From: JAOZHU01 sp964632845
Lineage (GTDB): Archaea > Thermoproteota > Bathyarchaeia > Bathyarchaeales > Bathycorpusculaceae
DNA length: 30,379 nucleotides
Reading direction: 5' to 3'
NCBI GenBank assembly: GCA_964632845.1
Contig: CAZWDU010000021.1
Span: 1 to 30,379, forward strand
Notes under the pieces: generated by a model
Seen by the model: only the letters and a program-made list of their open reading frames with translations
Told to the model about the DNA's origin: nothing
Database searches by the model: none
Part shown: positions 6,520 through 14,748 of the stretch, in pieces
Position numbering within the stretch: the stretch's first letter is position 1
Layout: every line of letters starts with the position of its first letter
Translations under genes and position numbers: made by a program

Positions 6520-8997
6520 TCACTCTTTATTCGAGGAGTATTGCGCCTCGAAGTACATGTCATATGGGCTAATCTGGCGCCCAGTAACGCGCCGGTCTGG
6601 AAGGATGGAAATGCAGTCTGCTTTGATAGTTCCCCGAAGGTCCTCGTAGCTGGATCTTAAGACATCGGCGTTCGCTTCGCTTCCCGCGTATATCACCAAG
6701 TTGCTGATTGGAGCGTTTAAAGGAAGTTTTTTCTCAGCCTTATCTTTTCGGACTTCACTGATGGTGGCTACAAGCTTCTCCACTTCGTTGACAACAGTAT
6801 CGTTGGCTACTGCCTCATCGAATTGCGGCCAAGGCGACACATGCAGGCTCTCGTAACCTTTGCTGTCGGCATACAAAGTCTGATAGATTTCCTCAGTCAA
6901 GTGCGGCGTAACAGGCGCCAACAACTGCAGAATACGATAAAGCACTTCGTAAAGCGTCTGCTGCGCAGCAACCTTAGCATCGTCGCCGTGCACTTCAGGC
7001 CTGTAAAGTCTGTCCTTCACTGCCTCAACATAAGCATCACAGAACACGTGCCAAGTGAAATTGCGGATTTCCTCCACAGCGATGTTGAACTGGCACTTTT
7101 CAAAGGCGTCTGTTACTTTCTGGGTGAGGTTTTCAGCCTTGCTGATTATCCACTTGTCTAATTGCTGAAGCTTCACGTTCCCCTTTTTCACAGGCTTGTA
7201 GTCTGCCAGAAGTTTGCTCGTGAAGCCCGAAACATTCCACAACTTCACCAAAAAACGCCGACCATACTCCACGTCAGGAGCGCGGAAAGGAATATCTGAA
7301 CCCGTGGCTCCGCCTCCAGCAGCCCACTGGCGGGCAGCATCGGCGCCGTTCCTGTTCAGAACGTCAGGCGCAGCAACATAGTTCTTCAGCGACTTGCTCA
7401 TTTTCCTGCCGTCTGCGCCCAGCACCATGCCGTTGATTAGGCAACTCTTGTAAGGCGTCTCGTCAAAAAGGGCTAAGTGCCTGACCATCAGGTAGTACGC
7501 CCAAGTTCGGATGATGTCTATGCCTGATGGATGCATGTCAGCGGGAAAGCGTTTACGCCAGTCCTCGCGGTCTGGCCATCCAGCGTGCACCGCGCAAGTG
7601 ATTGACGAGTCCATCCACGTGTCAAAAACGTCGCTTTCACCGATGAACTCTGTGGCGCCGCATTTGGAGCACTTGTCAACGCGTGGACTTTCCAGCTTTG
7701 GGTCAATCGGCACCCATTCAGGCTCTGCCAGAATCAACTCGCCGCAGTTTTTGCAGTACCACACTGGAATAGGCGTGGCAAAAATCCTCTGCCTGCTGAT
7801 GACCCAGTCCCAATCCAGCGACCGCGCCCAATCAATTAGTCGCGTCTTCATGTAATCAGGGTACCAAATAACCTCGTTAGCCGTCTTCTCCACTGCCTCT
7901 GTCATCTGGCGGGTCTTCATGAACCACTGTTTGCGCTCGAGAATCTCAACATGCGCTTTGCAGCGGTCGCATCTGCCCACTTCTTGTGTTATTTTCTCGG
8001 TTTTCTCCAGTAAACCAGCCTCTGTGAGGTCTTGAACGATTGCTGCGCGGGCTTGGTTTATGGTTAAGCCTGCGTATTTGCCGCCGTTCTCGGTGATTCT
8101 GCCGTTTTCAGTGAGCAACAGGATAACAGGCAGTTTGTGTTTCATCACTGTTTTGACGTCTTCTTTGTCGCCGTACGTGCAAATCTGTACTATTCCTGTG
8201 CCGAAGGCGGGGTCAACGGTTTCTTCGCCGATTATGGGTACCGTTCGGTTGACGATGGGCACGACTATTTTTTTACCGATGTACTTGTTGAAGCGTTCAT
8301 CTTGCGGGTTCACTTCAACCGCTACGCAAGCGGGGATGAATTCAGGACGTGAAGTCGCAATCAACAAGTACTCTTTGCTGTCCTCTAGGGGATAACGAAT
8401 GTAGTGCAGTGCGCCCTCGCGCTTGTCATAATCCACTTCTGCATCGGCGATTGCTGTTTCGCAGCGGGGACACCAGTTCACGGGGTGCGTGCCTTGGTAC
8501 ATGAAGCCTTTTTTGTGTAAGAGTATAAAGCTGAGTTGGGTGCGTCTCCAGTAGTCTGGGTTCATTGTGCGGTACTCGGTTGTCCAGTCGATGCTGCAGC
8601 CAAGCTTCAATATGCCTTCTTTCATTAACGCGATGTATTTTTCCACGGTTTCTGAGCACCACTTGCGGAACTCGTCAGGCGGCACATCCCGTTTGCGTAT
8701 GTTATGGGTTTTTTCCACTTGGATTTCGATGCCTAAGCCGTGGCAGTCCCAGCCTTGGGGGAAAAGCACGTTGAAACCGCGCATGCGTTTGTAGCGGGCT
8801 ACCATGTCGAAGTATGTCCAGTTTAGGACGTTGCCCATGTGTAGTTCGCCTGAAGGGTAAGGCGGTGGCGTGTCGATGCTGAAGACTGTACGTGCATCAT
8901 TGGTCCAGTTGAAACGGTAGATTCCCGTTTCTTCCCATTTCTGTTGCCATTTCCGTTCGATTTCTGTGAATTTGTATTCTTTAGGCAGAGGCTGCAT
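6520..8997 (-). CDS. valS: Valyl-tRNA synthetase
   Basis: Charges tRNA-Val with valine. It is a class I synthetase of 825 residues. The ATP-site HIGH motif appears as HMGN (residues 53-56) after PPPYPSGEL, and the second signature as GRKMSKS. The editing domain (CP1) lies between them, and zinc-knuckle CxxC pairs are visible (CPRC, CDRC, CKNC, CSKC). The phrase DVFDTWMDSS before the KMSKS half, and VISRQR, are typical of archaeal ValRS rather than IleRS or LeuRS. The C-terminal third is the helical anticodon-binding domain. A TATA box at 9021-9026 predicts an almost leaderless transcript. nadX follows after 6 nt. Confidence 0.93.
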   Translation of the reverse strand: MQPLPKEYKFTEIERKWQQKWEETGIYRFNWTNDARTVFSIDTPPPYPSGELHMGNVLNWTYFDMVARYKRMRGFNVLFPQGWDCHGLGIEIQVEKTHNIRKRDVPPDEFRKWCSETVEKYIALMKEGILKLGCSIDWTTEYRTMNPDYWRRTQLSFILLHKKGFMYQGTHPVNWCPRCETAIADAEVDYDKREGALHYIRYPLEDSKEYLLIATSRPEFIPACVAVEVNPQDERFNKYIGKKIVVPIVNRTVPIIGEETVDPAFGTGIVQICTYGDKEDVKTVMKHKLPVILLLTENGRITENGGKYAGLTINQARAAIVQDLTEAGLLEKTEKITQEVGRCDRCKAHVEILERKQWFMKTRQMTEAVEKTANEVIWYPDYMKTRLIDWARSLDWDWVISRQRIFATPIPVWYCKNCGELILAEPEWVPIDPKLESPRVDKCSKCGATEFIGESDVFDTWMDSSITCAVHAGWPDREDWRKRFPADMHPSGIDIIRTWAYYLMVRHLALFDETPYKSCLINGMVLGADGRKMSKSLKNYVAAPDVLNRNGADAARQWAAGGGATGSDIPFRAPDVEYGRRFLVKLWNVSGFTSKLLADYKPVKKGNVKLQQLDKWIISKAENLTQKVTDAFEKCQFNIAVEEIRNFTWHVFCDAYVEAVKDRLYRPEVHGDDAKVAAQQTLYEVLYRILQLLAPVTPHLTEEIYQTLYADSKGYESLHVSPWPQFDEAVANDTVVNEVEKLVATISEVRKDKAEKKLPLNAPISNLVIYAGSEANADVLRSSYEDLRGTIKADCISILPDRRVTGRQISPYDMYFEAQYSSNKE

Positions 8998-9020
8998 GCT
9001 TCAACAGTTCTCCGTTGCTG

Positions 9021-9026
9021 TTTATA
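9021..9026 (-). promoter_or_regulatory. TATA box for valS
   Basis: Minus-strand TATAAA centred about 26 nt before the valS ATG, which implies transcription starts at or within two bases of the start codon. It lies back to back with the thiT promoter, TTAAAATA at 9040-9047. Confidence 0.5.
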
Positions 9027-9064
9027 GGCTTTAGGAAAATTAAAATACAACTAATTAACATTTA

Positions 9065-9166
9065 TCCCTTCAAGGTTTCGGGGAGCTGGGAAATGTGACC
9101 CGGCTGAGAGGACGGCTGAATGCTGTCGACCCAATGAACCTGAACCAGATAATACTGGCGGAGGGA
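9065..9166 (+). promoter_or_regulatory. TPP (thi-box) riboswitch
   Basis: The TPP aptamer landmarks occur in order: CGGGGAGC (9079-9086), CTGAGA (9104-9109, the pyrimidine-sensing J3-2 loop), then TGAACCTGA (9135-9143) and GATAATACTGGCG (9148-9160), the pyrophosphate-sensing arm. Stem P1 forms between TCCCTTC (9065-9071) and GGAGGGA (9160-9166), seven pairs including one G-T. The 3' strand of P1 contains the ribosome binding site GGAGG, 6 nt from the thiT ATG, so ligand binding should hide it and switch translation off. The aptamer precedes a thiamine transporter gene, which fits its ligand. TPP riboswitches are known from few archaea. Confidence 0.93.
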
Positions 9167-9170
9167 AAAA

Positions 9171-9698
9171 ATGACAGAAGCGAGTCTAAGTGCTATAAGA
9201 GTTAAGGTTCTTGCAGAAGCAACAGTTTTCATCGCGTTGACAATAGTGTTGAAGGATGTTTTGCCGCCAATTTATCATATGCCTCAAGGCGGTTCTGTTA
9301 CCATTGCGGGTTTAGTGCCGCTCATATGGTTTGCGTTGCGGAGAGGTGCCAAATACGGTGTTTTCGCTGGTTTCGTGTACGGGTTGATTCATGCTTTTCT
9401 TCCAGGCGCTTACATTATGCATCCAGTGCAGGGCTTGTTGGATTACCCGTTGGCTTTTGCTACGTTGGGTTTAGCTGGTGCCTTCAAAAAATGGCCTGTA
9501 GTTGGTATTGCGGTAGGCATTGTTGGACGGTTTCTCTGCTCGTTTGCGGCAGGCATAGTGTTTTTCACATCCTTCTCCATCGACGGTGTTGTTGGCTCAG
9601 CGACGTACAATGGAATCTATCTTATTCCCGAGTTTGTCATCACTGCAGTCGTCATTTACATATTGCTGAAGAGGAAACTGTTGGATATCTACATGTAA
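9171..9698 (+). CDS. thiT: ThiT thiamine transporter, ECF S component
   Basis: Substrate-binding membrane subunit for thiamine uptake by an energy-coupling-factor transporter. The 175 residues form six hydrophobic segments. The ThiT-specific signatures are present: MPQGGSVTIAGLVPLIWFALRRG (41-63), then YGVFAGFVYGLIHAFLPG and HPVQGLLDYPLAFATLGLAGAF (84-106), which together form the thiamine site in the bacterial homologues. No EcfA or EcfT is encoded nearby, so it must share a module from elsewhere, as group II ECF transporters do. It is controlled by the TPP riboswitch directly upstream. The gene and switch together look like a unit acquired from bacteria. Confidence 0.93.
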   Translation: MTEASLSAIRVKVLAEATVFIALTIVLKDVLPPIYHMPQGGSVTIAGLVPLIWFALRRGAKYGVFAGFVYGLIHAFLPGAYIMHPVQGLLDYPLAFATLGLAGAFKKWPVVGIAVGIVGRFLCSFAAGIVFFTSFSIDGVVGSATYNGIYLIPEFVITAVVIYILLKRKLLDIYM

Positions 9699-9710
9699 AA
9701 GCTACATTTC

Positions 9711-9724
9711 CCTTTTCTTTTTTT
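9711..9724 (+). terminator. T-rich terminator after thiT
   Basis: A pyrimidine tract (CCTTTTCTTTTTTT) begins 12 nt after the thiT stop. Archaeal transcription commonly stops at such T-runs without a hairpin. Confidence 0.5.
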
Positions 9725-9783
9725 GTGATTTCCGAGAAAGGAAAAAGCTGAGGAATAAGTCGTTCAGGCGCTGTGCAGCGGGG

Positions 9784-10677
9784 TTACTTCTTTAGTTCGG
9801 AGAGTACGAAGTCTACGATGCCTTCTGCTATGTTCACTTTGGTTACCATTTGCAGGCCTTTCCAGCCTGGTTGGCTGTTTACGTCGCAGATTTTGGGGCC
9901 GCTTGGACCTTCGAGTATGTCTACTCCTGCGATTTTGCAGCCTACAACCTTGGCGGCTTTGGTTGCTAGGTTTTCGAATTCTGTGCTGAGCGTGGTGGGT
10001 GCTGGTCGTGCTCCTTGGCTGTAGTTGGTTTTCCAGCTTTCTGCTACGCGTCGCATTGCCGCTACCACGTGGCCATCGATAACGAATGCGCGGATGTCGG
10101 AGTATCCGTGGGGTACGAATTCTTGGAGGTAGATTACGCCGTGGTGGAAGGCTATGGCTTTGAATATTGTTGATGCGATTTCTGGGTCTATGATGCGGGT
10201 TGCGCCCATGCCGCGGGAGCCGAAAACGGGTTTTACCACCACGTCACCGCCTAGTTCGCTGAATGCGCGTAAGGCTTCGTTTACGCTTTCGGTTGCTGCT
10301 GTGCGTGGTACGGGGATGTTGTTGTCTTCGAGGATGGCGAGGATGTCGTATTTGTCTACGCAGTGTTCTATGGCTTCGGGTGGGTTTATTATGTAGAATC
10401 CTAGGCGTTCGAGTTTGTAGAGCATGTCCATGCGGAACACTAGTTCTTCCAGTGAGCCTCTTCCGATGGGGCGGATTATGATGGCGTCAAGCTCTTCTAG
10501 TATGTTGATGTCTTGGAGGTTGGTGTTTTTGGCTTTGAAGTAGGGTTTGTAGGCGATTTGGGCTGTGAGTTTGGGGAAGGTGAAGCATTCGTAGGGTATC
10601 CCGCGTTTGGTTAGTTCTTCGCGTAGTTGTGTGCTGCTCCATGCTTCCATGTTTCGGGTTGCGATTCCGATTTTCAA
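9784..10677 (-). CDS. RimK-family ATP-grasp alpha-L-glutamate ligase, MptN candidate
   Basis: An ATP-grasp ligase of 297 residues in the RimK/MptN/CofF group, which adds glutamate to a carboxylate. Seen are the NPPEAIEHCVDKYDILAIL entry to the ATP-grasp domain (about 98-116), the nucleotide loop VVKPVFGSRGMGATRI (145-160), the YLQEFVPH hinge (182-189), and the metal-binding end GVDILEGPSGPKICDVNSQPGWKGL. Known archaeal members glutamylate tetrahydromethanopterin (MptN) or coenzyme F420 (CofF). The H4MPT-dependent operon 3 kb away favours MptN, but sequence alone cannot decide. The start is TTG after AAGGT. It stands alone, separated from the phosphatase gene by a 162-bp gap. Confidence 0.78.
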   Translation of the reverse strand: MKIGIATRNMEAWSSTQLREELTKRGIPYECFTFPKLTAQIAYKPYFKAKNTNLQDINILEELDAIIIRPIGRGSLEELVFRMDMLYKLERLGFYIINPPEAIEHCVDKYDILAILEDNNIPVPRTAATESVNEALRAFSELGGDVVVKPVFGSRGMGATRIIDPEIASTIFKAIAFHHGVIYLQEFVPHGYSDIRAFVIDGHVVAAMRRVAESWKTNYSQGARPAPTTLSTEFENLATKAAKVVGCKIAGVDILEGPSGPKICDVNSQPGWKGLQMVTKVNIAEGIVDFVLSELKK

Positions 10678-10839
10678 GCGTGAAACCTTCTTTGGCTGGT
10701 TGTCTGCAAGATGTGCTGTTGGCTTGTGCTCTTAAAGTTTCTGTGAGAAAGCCGCGTTTTAAGCGTGAACTGTGCGCTGTATGTGTGCTTTTTGCGGTTG
10801 GTTCTGTTTTGCAGTTTTACAAAAAGGAAGAAGTCATGG

Positions 10840-11769
10840 CTAAAACTTGTGAATAAACGGCAAAAGCGGCGCGGCATTCTCGAATTTCCCATGAAGCGGC
10901 AAATCCAAGTAAGCGCCATGCGCATTAAAGTATGGTGTGCCCTTCCGAGAAAACAAAGTCAACACTTTGCCCTCGTGATTAAGCCTAAAGCCCTCGCTGC
11001 AGGGTTCATGTCCCCGTATCAGAACCTTAACGTTCAATTTCGCCAGTACGTTTTCTGTGACGTTTTTGCCGAAAAGTTTTCCCGCGCCCCTCGGCGACGT
11101 CGCAACATCCTTAATCGTGTCGTCTGGGTCACTCCACAGCAGCTCCTCCAAGAATTCCTGCTTGGGATGAGTCTCATGCGCACAGGCTAAATCATCTACG
11201 CTACTAAGCGTTGAAGGCAAGCCGCCGTGAACCATCAGGCAACGCCCTTCCACAAGCACCGCAGTGTAAAGATAAGCCCATAACTCACGAGTTTTTGAAT
11301 AAGCTAGCTCTCCTTTCGCTTTGAATCTGTGCTGGAACTGCAGGGGCAAATCATGCGGAGTAGCCATAAGGTCTGCAGGTCCTTCATGGTTGCCGCGTAA
11401 AAGAATAACTTGTTCTGGAAAAGCAAGCTTGAGCCTTAAAAGCGCATAATAGACTTCGGCTGAATGGACACCTCTGTCGCCGTAGTCGCCTAAAAAAACC
11501 ATCACTGCCTCTTTGCTTTTCGCCATTCTCTGCGTAAAACCGCTACTGCGCAAGATAGTGGCAAGGCTTTCTAGGTCTCCGTGTAAATCGCCAACCACAA
11601 CCGCCTCGCCTACAGGTTCAAGTTTGACTAAGCGCCCTGCAACGGTGATTTTACCGATTCTTCCATTTTCCCCACGGAGCAAGTTGATGGCGCTTTCGAC
11701 AGTTTCAACAAAGCCGTCACCATCAACTGTTAAGGATTCCTTAAGGATGGAAGAAAAATTTGCAGGCAA
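10840..11769 (-). CDS. PPP-family serine/threonine protein phosphatase
   Basis: Metal-dependent phosphoprotein phosphatase of the PP1/PP2A superfamily, 309 residues. All signature motifs are present in order: GDLHGD (61-66), GDYGDRG (94-100), LRGNHE (123-128), MVHGGLP (about 179-185) and RGHEP (about 252-256), which supply the two-metal ligands and the phosphate-binding arginine and histidine. The start is TTG at 11769. It follows the coiled-coil gene by only 14 bp on the same strand, so the two probably form an operon in which the phosphatase acts with, or on, the coiled-coil protein (inference). No partner kinase is in the window. Confidence 0.9.
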   Translation of the reverse strand: MPANFSSILKESLTVDGDGFVETVESAINLLRGENGRIGKITVAGRLVKLEPVGEAVVVGDLHGDLESLATILRSSGFTQRMAKSKEAVMVFLGDYGDRGVHSAEVYYALLRLKLAFPEQVILLRGNHEGPADLMATPHDLPLQFQHRFKAKGELAYSKTRELWAYLYTAVLVEGRCLMVHGGLPSTLSSVDDLACAHETHPKQEFLEELLWSDPDDTIKDVATSPRGAGKLFGKNVTENVLAKLNVKVLIRGHEPCSEGFRLNHEGKVLTLFSRKGTPYFNAHGAYLDLPLHGKFENAAPLLPFIHKF

Positions 11770-11783
11770 ACCTACACCGCAAA

Positions 11784-13031
11784 CTATAGGATTTGAACCT
11801 TTTTATCTAATGAACTGTACACGGCTTTCTCAATTGCACTTTTATGGTTGCGGATTCTCTCCAGCGTCTCATTGTAAGCTTGCTCCTTGATGGATTCGTT
11901 TGCTTCAATGCTGATTTTCCTAGCTTTAAGCTGCCTGACCTGCTCCTGAAACACGGCAATATTGCAACGTATCTCATCCAGCTTCGCCGAGTTCAAAAGC
12001 TGCCTTTCCCGTGCAGCCGCATCAACACACCGCGCATAAACAGCCGCAAGAACATCGCGTTTAAGCACTTCAGCGGACAACTGCTCAGCCTTACGCGCTT
12101 TGTCTGCCTTCAGCTTCAGCCTGTCCTCAGCCATTAAACGCGCCAACTTCTGCAAAATCTGCTTAAGCACAGGGTAGCCAGCCTGCTCAGTAGACAAGGC
12201 TTGAAACGGCTTCTCCAAATACTGGTTAAGCTTGTTCAGTTCATCTGGTGTCAAGCCTGCGCCGCCGCCCTGAAACGCTAAAGCCTGCATTTTTATAAAC
12301 GGCTTCTGCAAATGCCGCAGCTTATGCTTCAACTCATTATTCAACGCCTCAGCCTCCGCCTCCACAACGAAAAGCTGATCAACTGGACCTTCACTTTTTG
12401 ACTCCACAATTTTCTGTTCAAGTTCACTTATTTCCTGTTCAAGGGGCAAGCGCTCGTTTTTCAACTCTTCCTTTTGCGCTGCAATATCGGCTAGTTGCTT
12501 TTCGAAATTGTGCAGTTCATTTATAAGCTGGAAAGTTTCCTCCAACGTTTTGGTCTTAACATACTCCTTAGCTATAAACTCGTTCAAAGCCATCAACGGC
12601 AACTTCGCTTTCTCATAAATCATCAAAAACTTTCGTCTATCCATAATGAAAAACGGTGAAATCCGCGGAAACCAGTTCTTGATGTCTACCTCGGTCACCG
12701 CGAACACTTTTTGGGTTTCTTGAGCAAACTTGTTCAAGCTGTCATAAGACACTTGGTCTGGAACGCTGATTTTTTTGAGCCTCTCAAGAAAAAGCTTGGC
12801 AAGCTTGTTTAAGGCTCGGGCGCGGTTATACACGCGCATGTTTCTTTTTTCGATTTCCTTTGCGCTGTTATCCAGAAGTATTTTGCTGGCGTCGTTTATG
12901 CTTTGCAGCGCCGCTTGCGTTTCGTCGCAAAGCTTCTGAGCGTGCGTGTGCACTGGAGTAAGCGTGGAGCTGGTTTCGCTTTCAAGCCAGCTTTGTATTT
13001 CGGTTGAGGAGAATTTAAGTTCCGACAACAC
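11784..13031 (-). CDS. Long coiled-coil protein of unknown function
   Basis: A 415-residue, almost entirely helical, highly charged protein that I do not recognise. It has no signal peptide or membrane segment. Two heptad-rich stretches are clear: about residues 165-245 (ELHNFEKQLADIAAQKEEL, LPLEQEISELEQKI and following) and about 300-400. Between them lies a glycine-bearing break, QALAFQGGGAGLTPDEL (about 252-268), that looks like a hinge. An aromatic patch NWFPRISPFFIMDRRKF (about 119-135) may be a docking site. It is the first gene of a pair with the PPP phosphatase downstream. Antiparallel coiled coil with a hinge is suggestive of an SMC-like or scaffold protein, but no ATPase motifs are present. 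Confidence 0.8.
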   Translation of the reverse strand: MLSELKFSSTEIQSWLESETSSTLTPVHTHAQKLCDETQAALQSINDASKILLDNSAKEIEKRNMRVYNRARALNKLAKLFLERLKKISVPDQVSYDSLNKFAQETQKVFAVTEVDIKNWFPRISPFFIMDRRKFLMIYEKAKLPLMALNEFIAKEYVKTKTLEETFQLINELHNFEKQLADIAAQKEELKNERLPLEQEISELEQKIVESKSEGPVDQLFVVEAEAEALNNELKHKLRHLQKPFIKMQALAFQGGGAGLTPDELNKLNQYLEKPFQALSTEQAGYPVLKQILQKLARLMAEDRLKLKADKARKAEQLSAEVLKRDVLAAVYARCVDAAARERQLLNSAKLDEIRCNIAVFQEQVRQLKARKISIEANESIKEQAYNETLERIRNHKSAIEKAVYSSLDKKVQIL

Positions 13032-13074
13032 ACTTCACAACAGGAATAGTTGTTGTTCGCATTTATCAATTTTA

Positions 13075-13131
13075 GCCAAAATTACGCCAAAATCAACGTA
13101 CTCATTACAGAGTAGCTACTCTTAAATAATT
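13075..13131 (+). promoter_or_regulatory. Promoter region of the orphan ECF S gene with palindrome and phased repeats
   Basis: GCCAAAAT occurs twice, at 13075-13082 and 13086-13093, exactly 11 bp apart, so both copies face the same side of the helix. Next comes a perfect 14-bp palindrome AGAGTAGCTACTCT at 13109-13122, which runs into the TATA-like CTTAAATAATT (13121-13131). The palindrome covers the position of the BRE, where a regulator could compete with TFB or recruit it. The regulator is unknown. Confidence 0.5.
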
Positions 13132-13170
13132 ACGCCGCAGTAAAACAGCAAAAAAAGAGACAGAGAAAAC

Positions 13171-13731
13171 ATGAACACGAAAAAACTCGCCTTCGCAATA
13201 ATGATGGGCGCCCTCGGAAACGTCCTCTTCCTAATCTCCTACTACACAGGACAAATCTCGTCAGGAATAGCCCTAGACCTCTCCCTAATCGGCGTCTTCA
13301 TCGCAGGCTTCTACGGCGGACCAATCACAGGCTTAATCACAGGACTCATAGCAGGAATACTCCCAGGCGTAATGTACGGTCCACTAGGAACCGGCGGAGC
13401 ACTAGGCTTAATCGGCTTGCCAGTGGGAAAAGCCCTCACAGGCTTAACAATAGGACTCCTATCAAAAGGACTGAAAATACAACAGAGAACCCGCCAATCA
13501 CTCATAACTGTTCCAGCGACATTACTGGCTTACGTTCCAGAAGGAATCTTCACCTTTGTATACTTCAGTTTTCTCCTGCCCTTAGTAATGGGCACAGCAT
13601 TATCCATGGCAGTAATCACCACCATACTGCTGAAAGCCACAGTTGAAGTAACCGTAATGAGCATAATAATGGCCGCCTTGTCAGGAAACAAAGGCTTCAA
13701 AGACTTCGTTACGGCGTACTTCACAGGATGA
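13171..13731 (+). CDS. ECF transporter S component, substrate unknown
   Basis: A 186-residue membrane protein with six hydrophobic segments and the glycine-rich pattern of ECF substrate-binding subunits: DLSLIGVFIAGFYGGPITGLITGLIAGILPG (described from about 37 to 67), GPLGTGGALGLIGLPVGKALTGL and a C-terminal pair of helices. It lacks the ThiT and BioY signatures. Codons are richer in C-ending triplets than in most neighbours. EcfA and EcfT are not nearby. Its promoter carries a 14-bp palindrome and two phased 8-bp repeats, so it is likely tightly regulated, probably by the vitamin or metal it carries (inference). Confidence 0.75.
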   Translation: MNTKKLAFAIMMGALGNVLFLISYYTGQISSGIALDLSLIGVFIAGFYGGPITGLITGLIAGILPGVMYGPLGTGGALGLIGLPVGKALTGLTIGLLSKGLKIQQRTRQSLITVPATLLAYVPEGIFTFVYFSFLLPLVMGTALSMAVITTILLKATVEVTVMSIIMAALSGNKGFKDFVTAYFTG

Positions 13732-13755
13732 AAAACAAATAAAAAGACAGAAAAC
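13732..13755 (-). terminator. T-rich terminator after mch
   Basis: Read on the minus strand, the 24 bases after the mch stop are T-rich (GTTTTCTGTCTTTTTATTTG and on). They fill the gap between the convergent mch and ECF genes and probably end the fwd-mch transcript. Confidence 0.45.
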
Positions 13756-14736
13756 CTACAGAACAGCGCCGCTAACGCTGAAGCTTTCTTTCAACGCTGC
13801 TGCATTTAGTTTTCCAGCCCTAAACACCTTGCCAGTTCGCGCATTATTAATTATCAGCGTTGCAGGCGCAAACAAGTTGTGGTCAATCTTGTAGAAATCG
13901 CGGTCAGCCTCCTTGAAAATCTGCAGGAAAGGCTTACCATAATCCTTGCTCTTCACAGAAGGCGCCTGCTCAACAATCCTCTGCAACTCCACCTCATCTT
14001 CACAGTCAACCGTGCAATACACTGTTCCGCCATAAAGTATCGCGTCATTCGTCTGCGCCATAGCCACCTCAAAATCCCTGCCCAACGGCGGAATAGGCGC
14101 GTAACCACACGCGTAACGAACCAGGTTGGGACTTAAGCCTAACGTGCGAAGCTTATGAATGCCCACCTCAACTATCCTACCAGTAACCTGAGTTAAACCT
14201 GCGATGCTTGCCGTTGGCGCTACGACTACAATCAAGTTTTCAGCTTTGACACCACAAGCGTTTGTAACCTTTTCAATGAGCGCATCCGAAGGCAAAGCAT
14301 TGCTTTCCAGCGTCAACACCGCCTTGTCAGAAGAGTCCTTGTAACCGATTTCCGCGTAAACGTCTTTAGGCTTCAACGCTAAAGCACGCGCTGGACCCGA
14401 ACCGATGGCAACGGAGCCGTCAGGTTCTTTTATGCGCCAACCCGCAAACTGCGAACCCAACGCCGCTACGGCAGGATGATCCGTGGATACAGTGATTGAG
14501 GGAAACATTAAGTCACCATAAGCCCTGAAGTCAACGCGGGCTTTTCCAGCACCGCCCAAGCACAACTCAGTCAACATTTTTCCAGCTTGGAACCCGCCAG
14601 GCACGTTGACGCCTGCGTCTATAACTGTAGCGCCTGCGCCTGTTTTGGAAGCGTGCACGCCATAGAAAGCCTGCTGTTTCAAGAGTTTCTCTGCAAGTTC
14701 CCAAGCTAAACGGTTCACGCTTAAGGTTTCATGCAA
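13756..14736 (-). CDS. mch: Methenyltetrahydromethanopterin cyclohydrolase
   Basis: Interconverts formyl- and methenyl-tetrahydromethanopterin in the methyl branch of the archaeal Wood-Ljungdahl pathway. The 326 residues match the family (about 315-325). Characteristic stretches are GVHASKTGAGATVIDAGVNVPGG (about 25-47), DHPAVAALGSQFAGW, IGSGPARAL, VVAPTASIAGLTQVTGRIVE and GYAPIPPLGRDFEVAMAQTNDAILYGG. The gene is last in the operon fwdD-fwdB-fwdA-fwdC-mch, 12 nt after fwdC, so the first and third C1-carrier steps are co-expressed. The intervening enzyme, formyltransferase (ftr), is not in the window. Cytosolic. Confidence 0.95.
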   Translation of the reverse strand: MHETLSVNRLAWELAEKLLKQQAFYGVHASKTGAGATVIDAGVNVPGGFQAGKMLTELCLGGAGKARVDFRAYGDLMFPSITVSTDHPAVAALGSQFAGWRIKEPDGSVAIGSGPARALALKPKDVYAEIGYKDSSDKAVLTLESNALPSDALIEKVTNACGVKAENLIVVVAPTASIAGLTQVTGRIVEVGIHKLRTLGLSPNLVRYACGYAPIPPLGRDFEVAMAQTNDAILYGGTVYCTVDCEDEVELQRIVEQAPSVKSKDYGKPFLQIFKEADRDFYKIDHNLFAPATLIINNARTGKVFRAGKLNAAALKESFSVSGAVL

Positions 14737-14748
14737 CGTTCTCGCATC

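Noticed and set aside
11788..11799. Minus-strand GGTTCAAATCCT, which looks like a tRNA T-loop
   Set aside because: It is the last coding part (VQIL) of the coiled-coil gene. No T-stem, acceptor or anticodon arm can be built around it.
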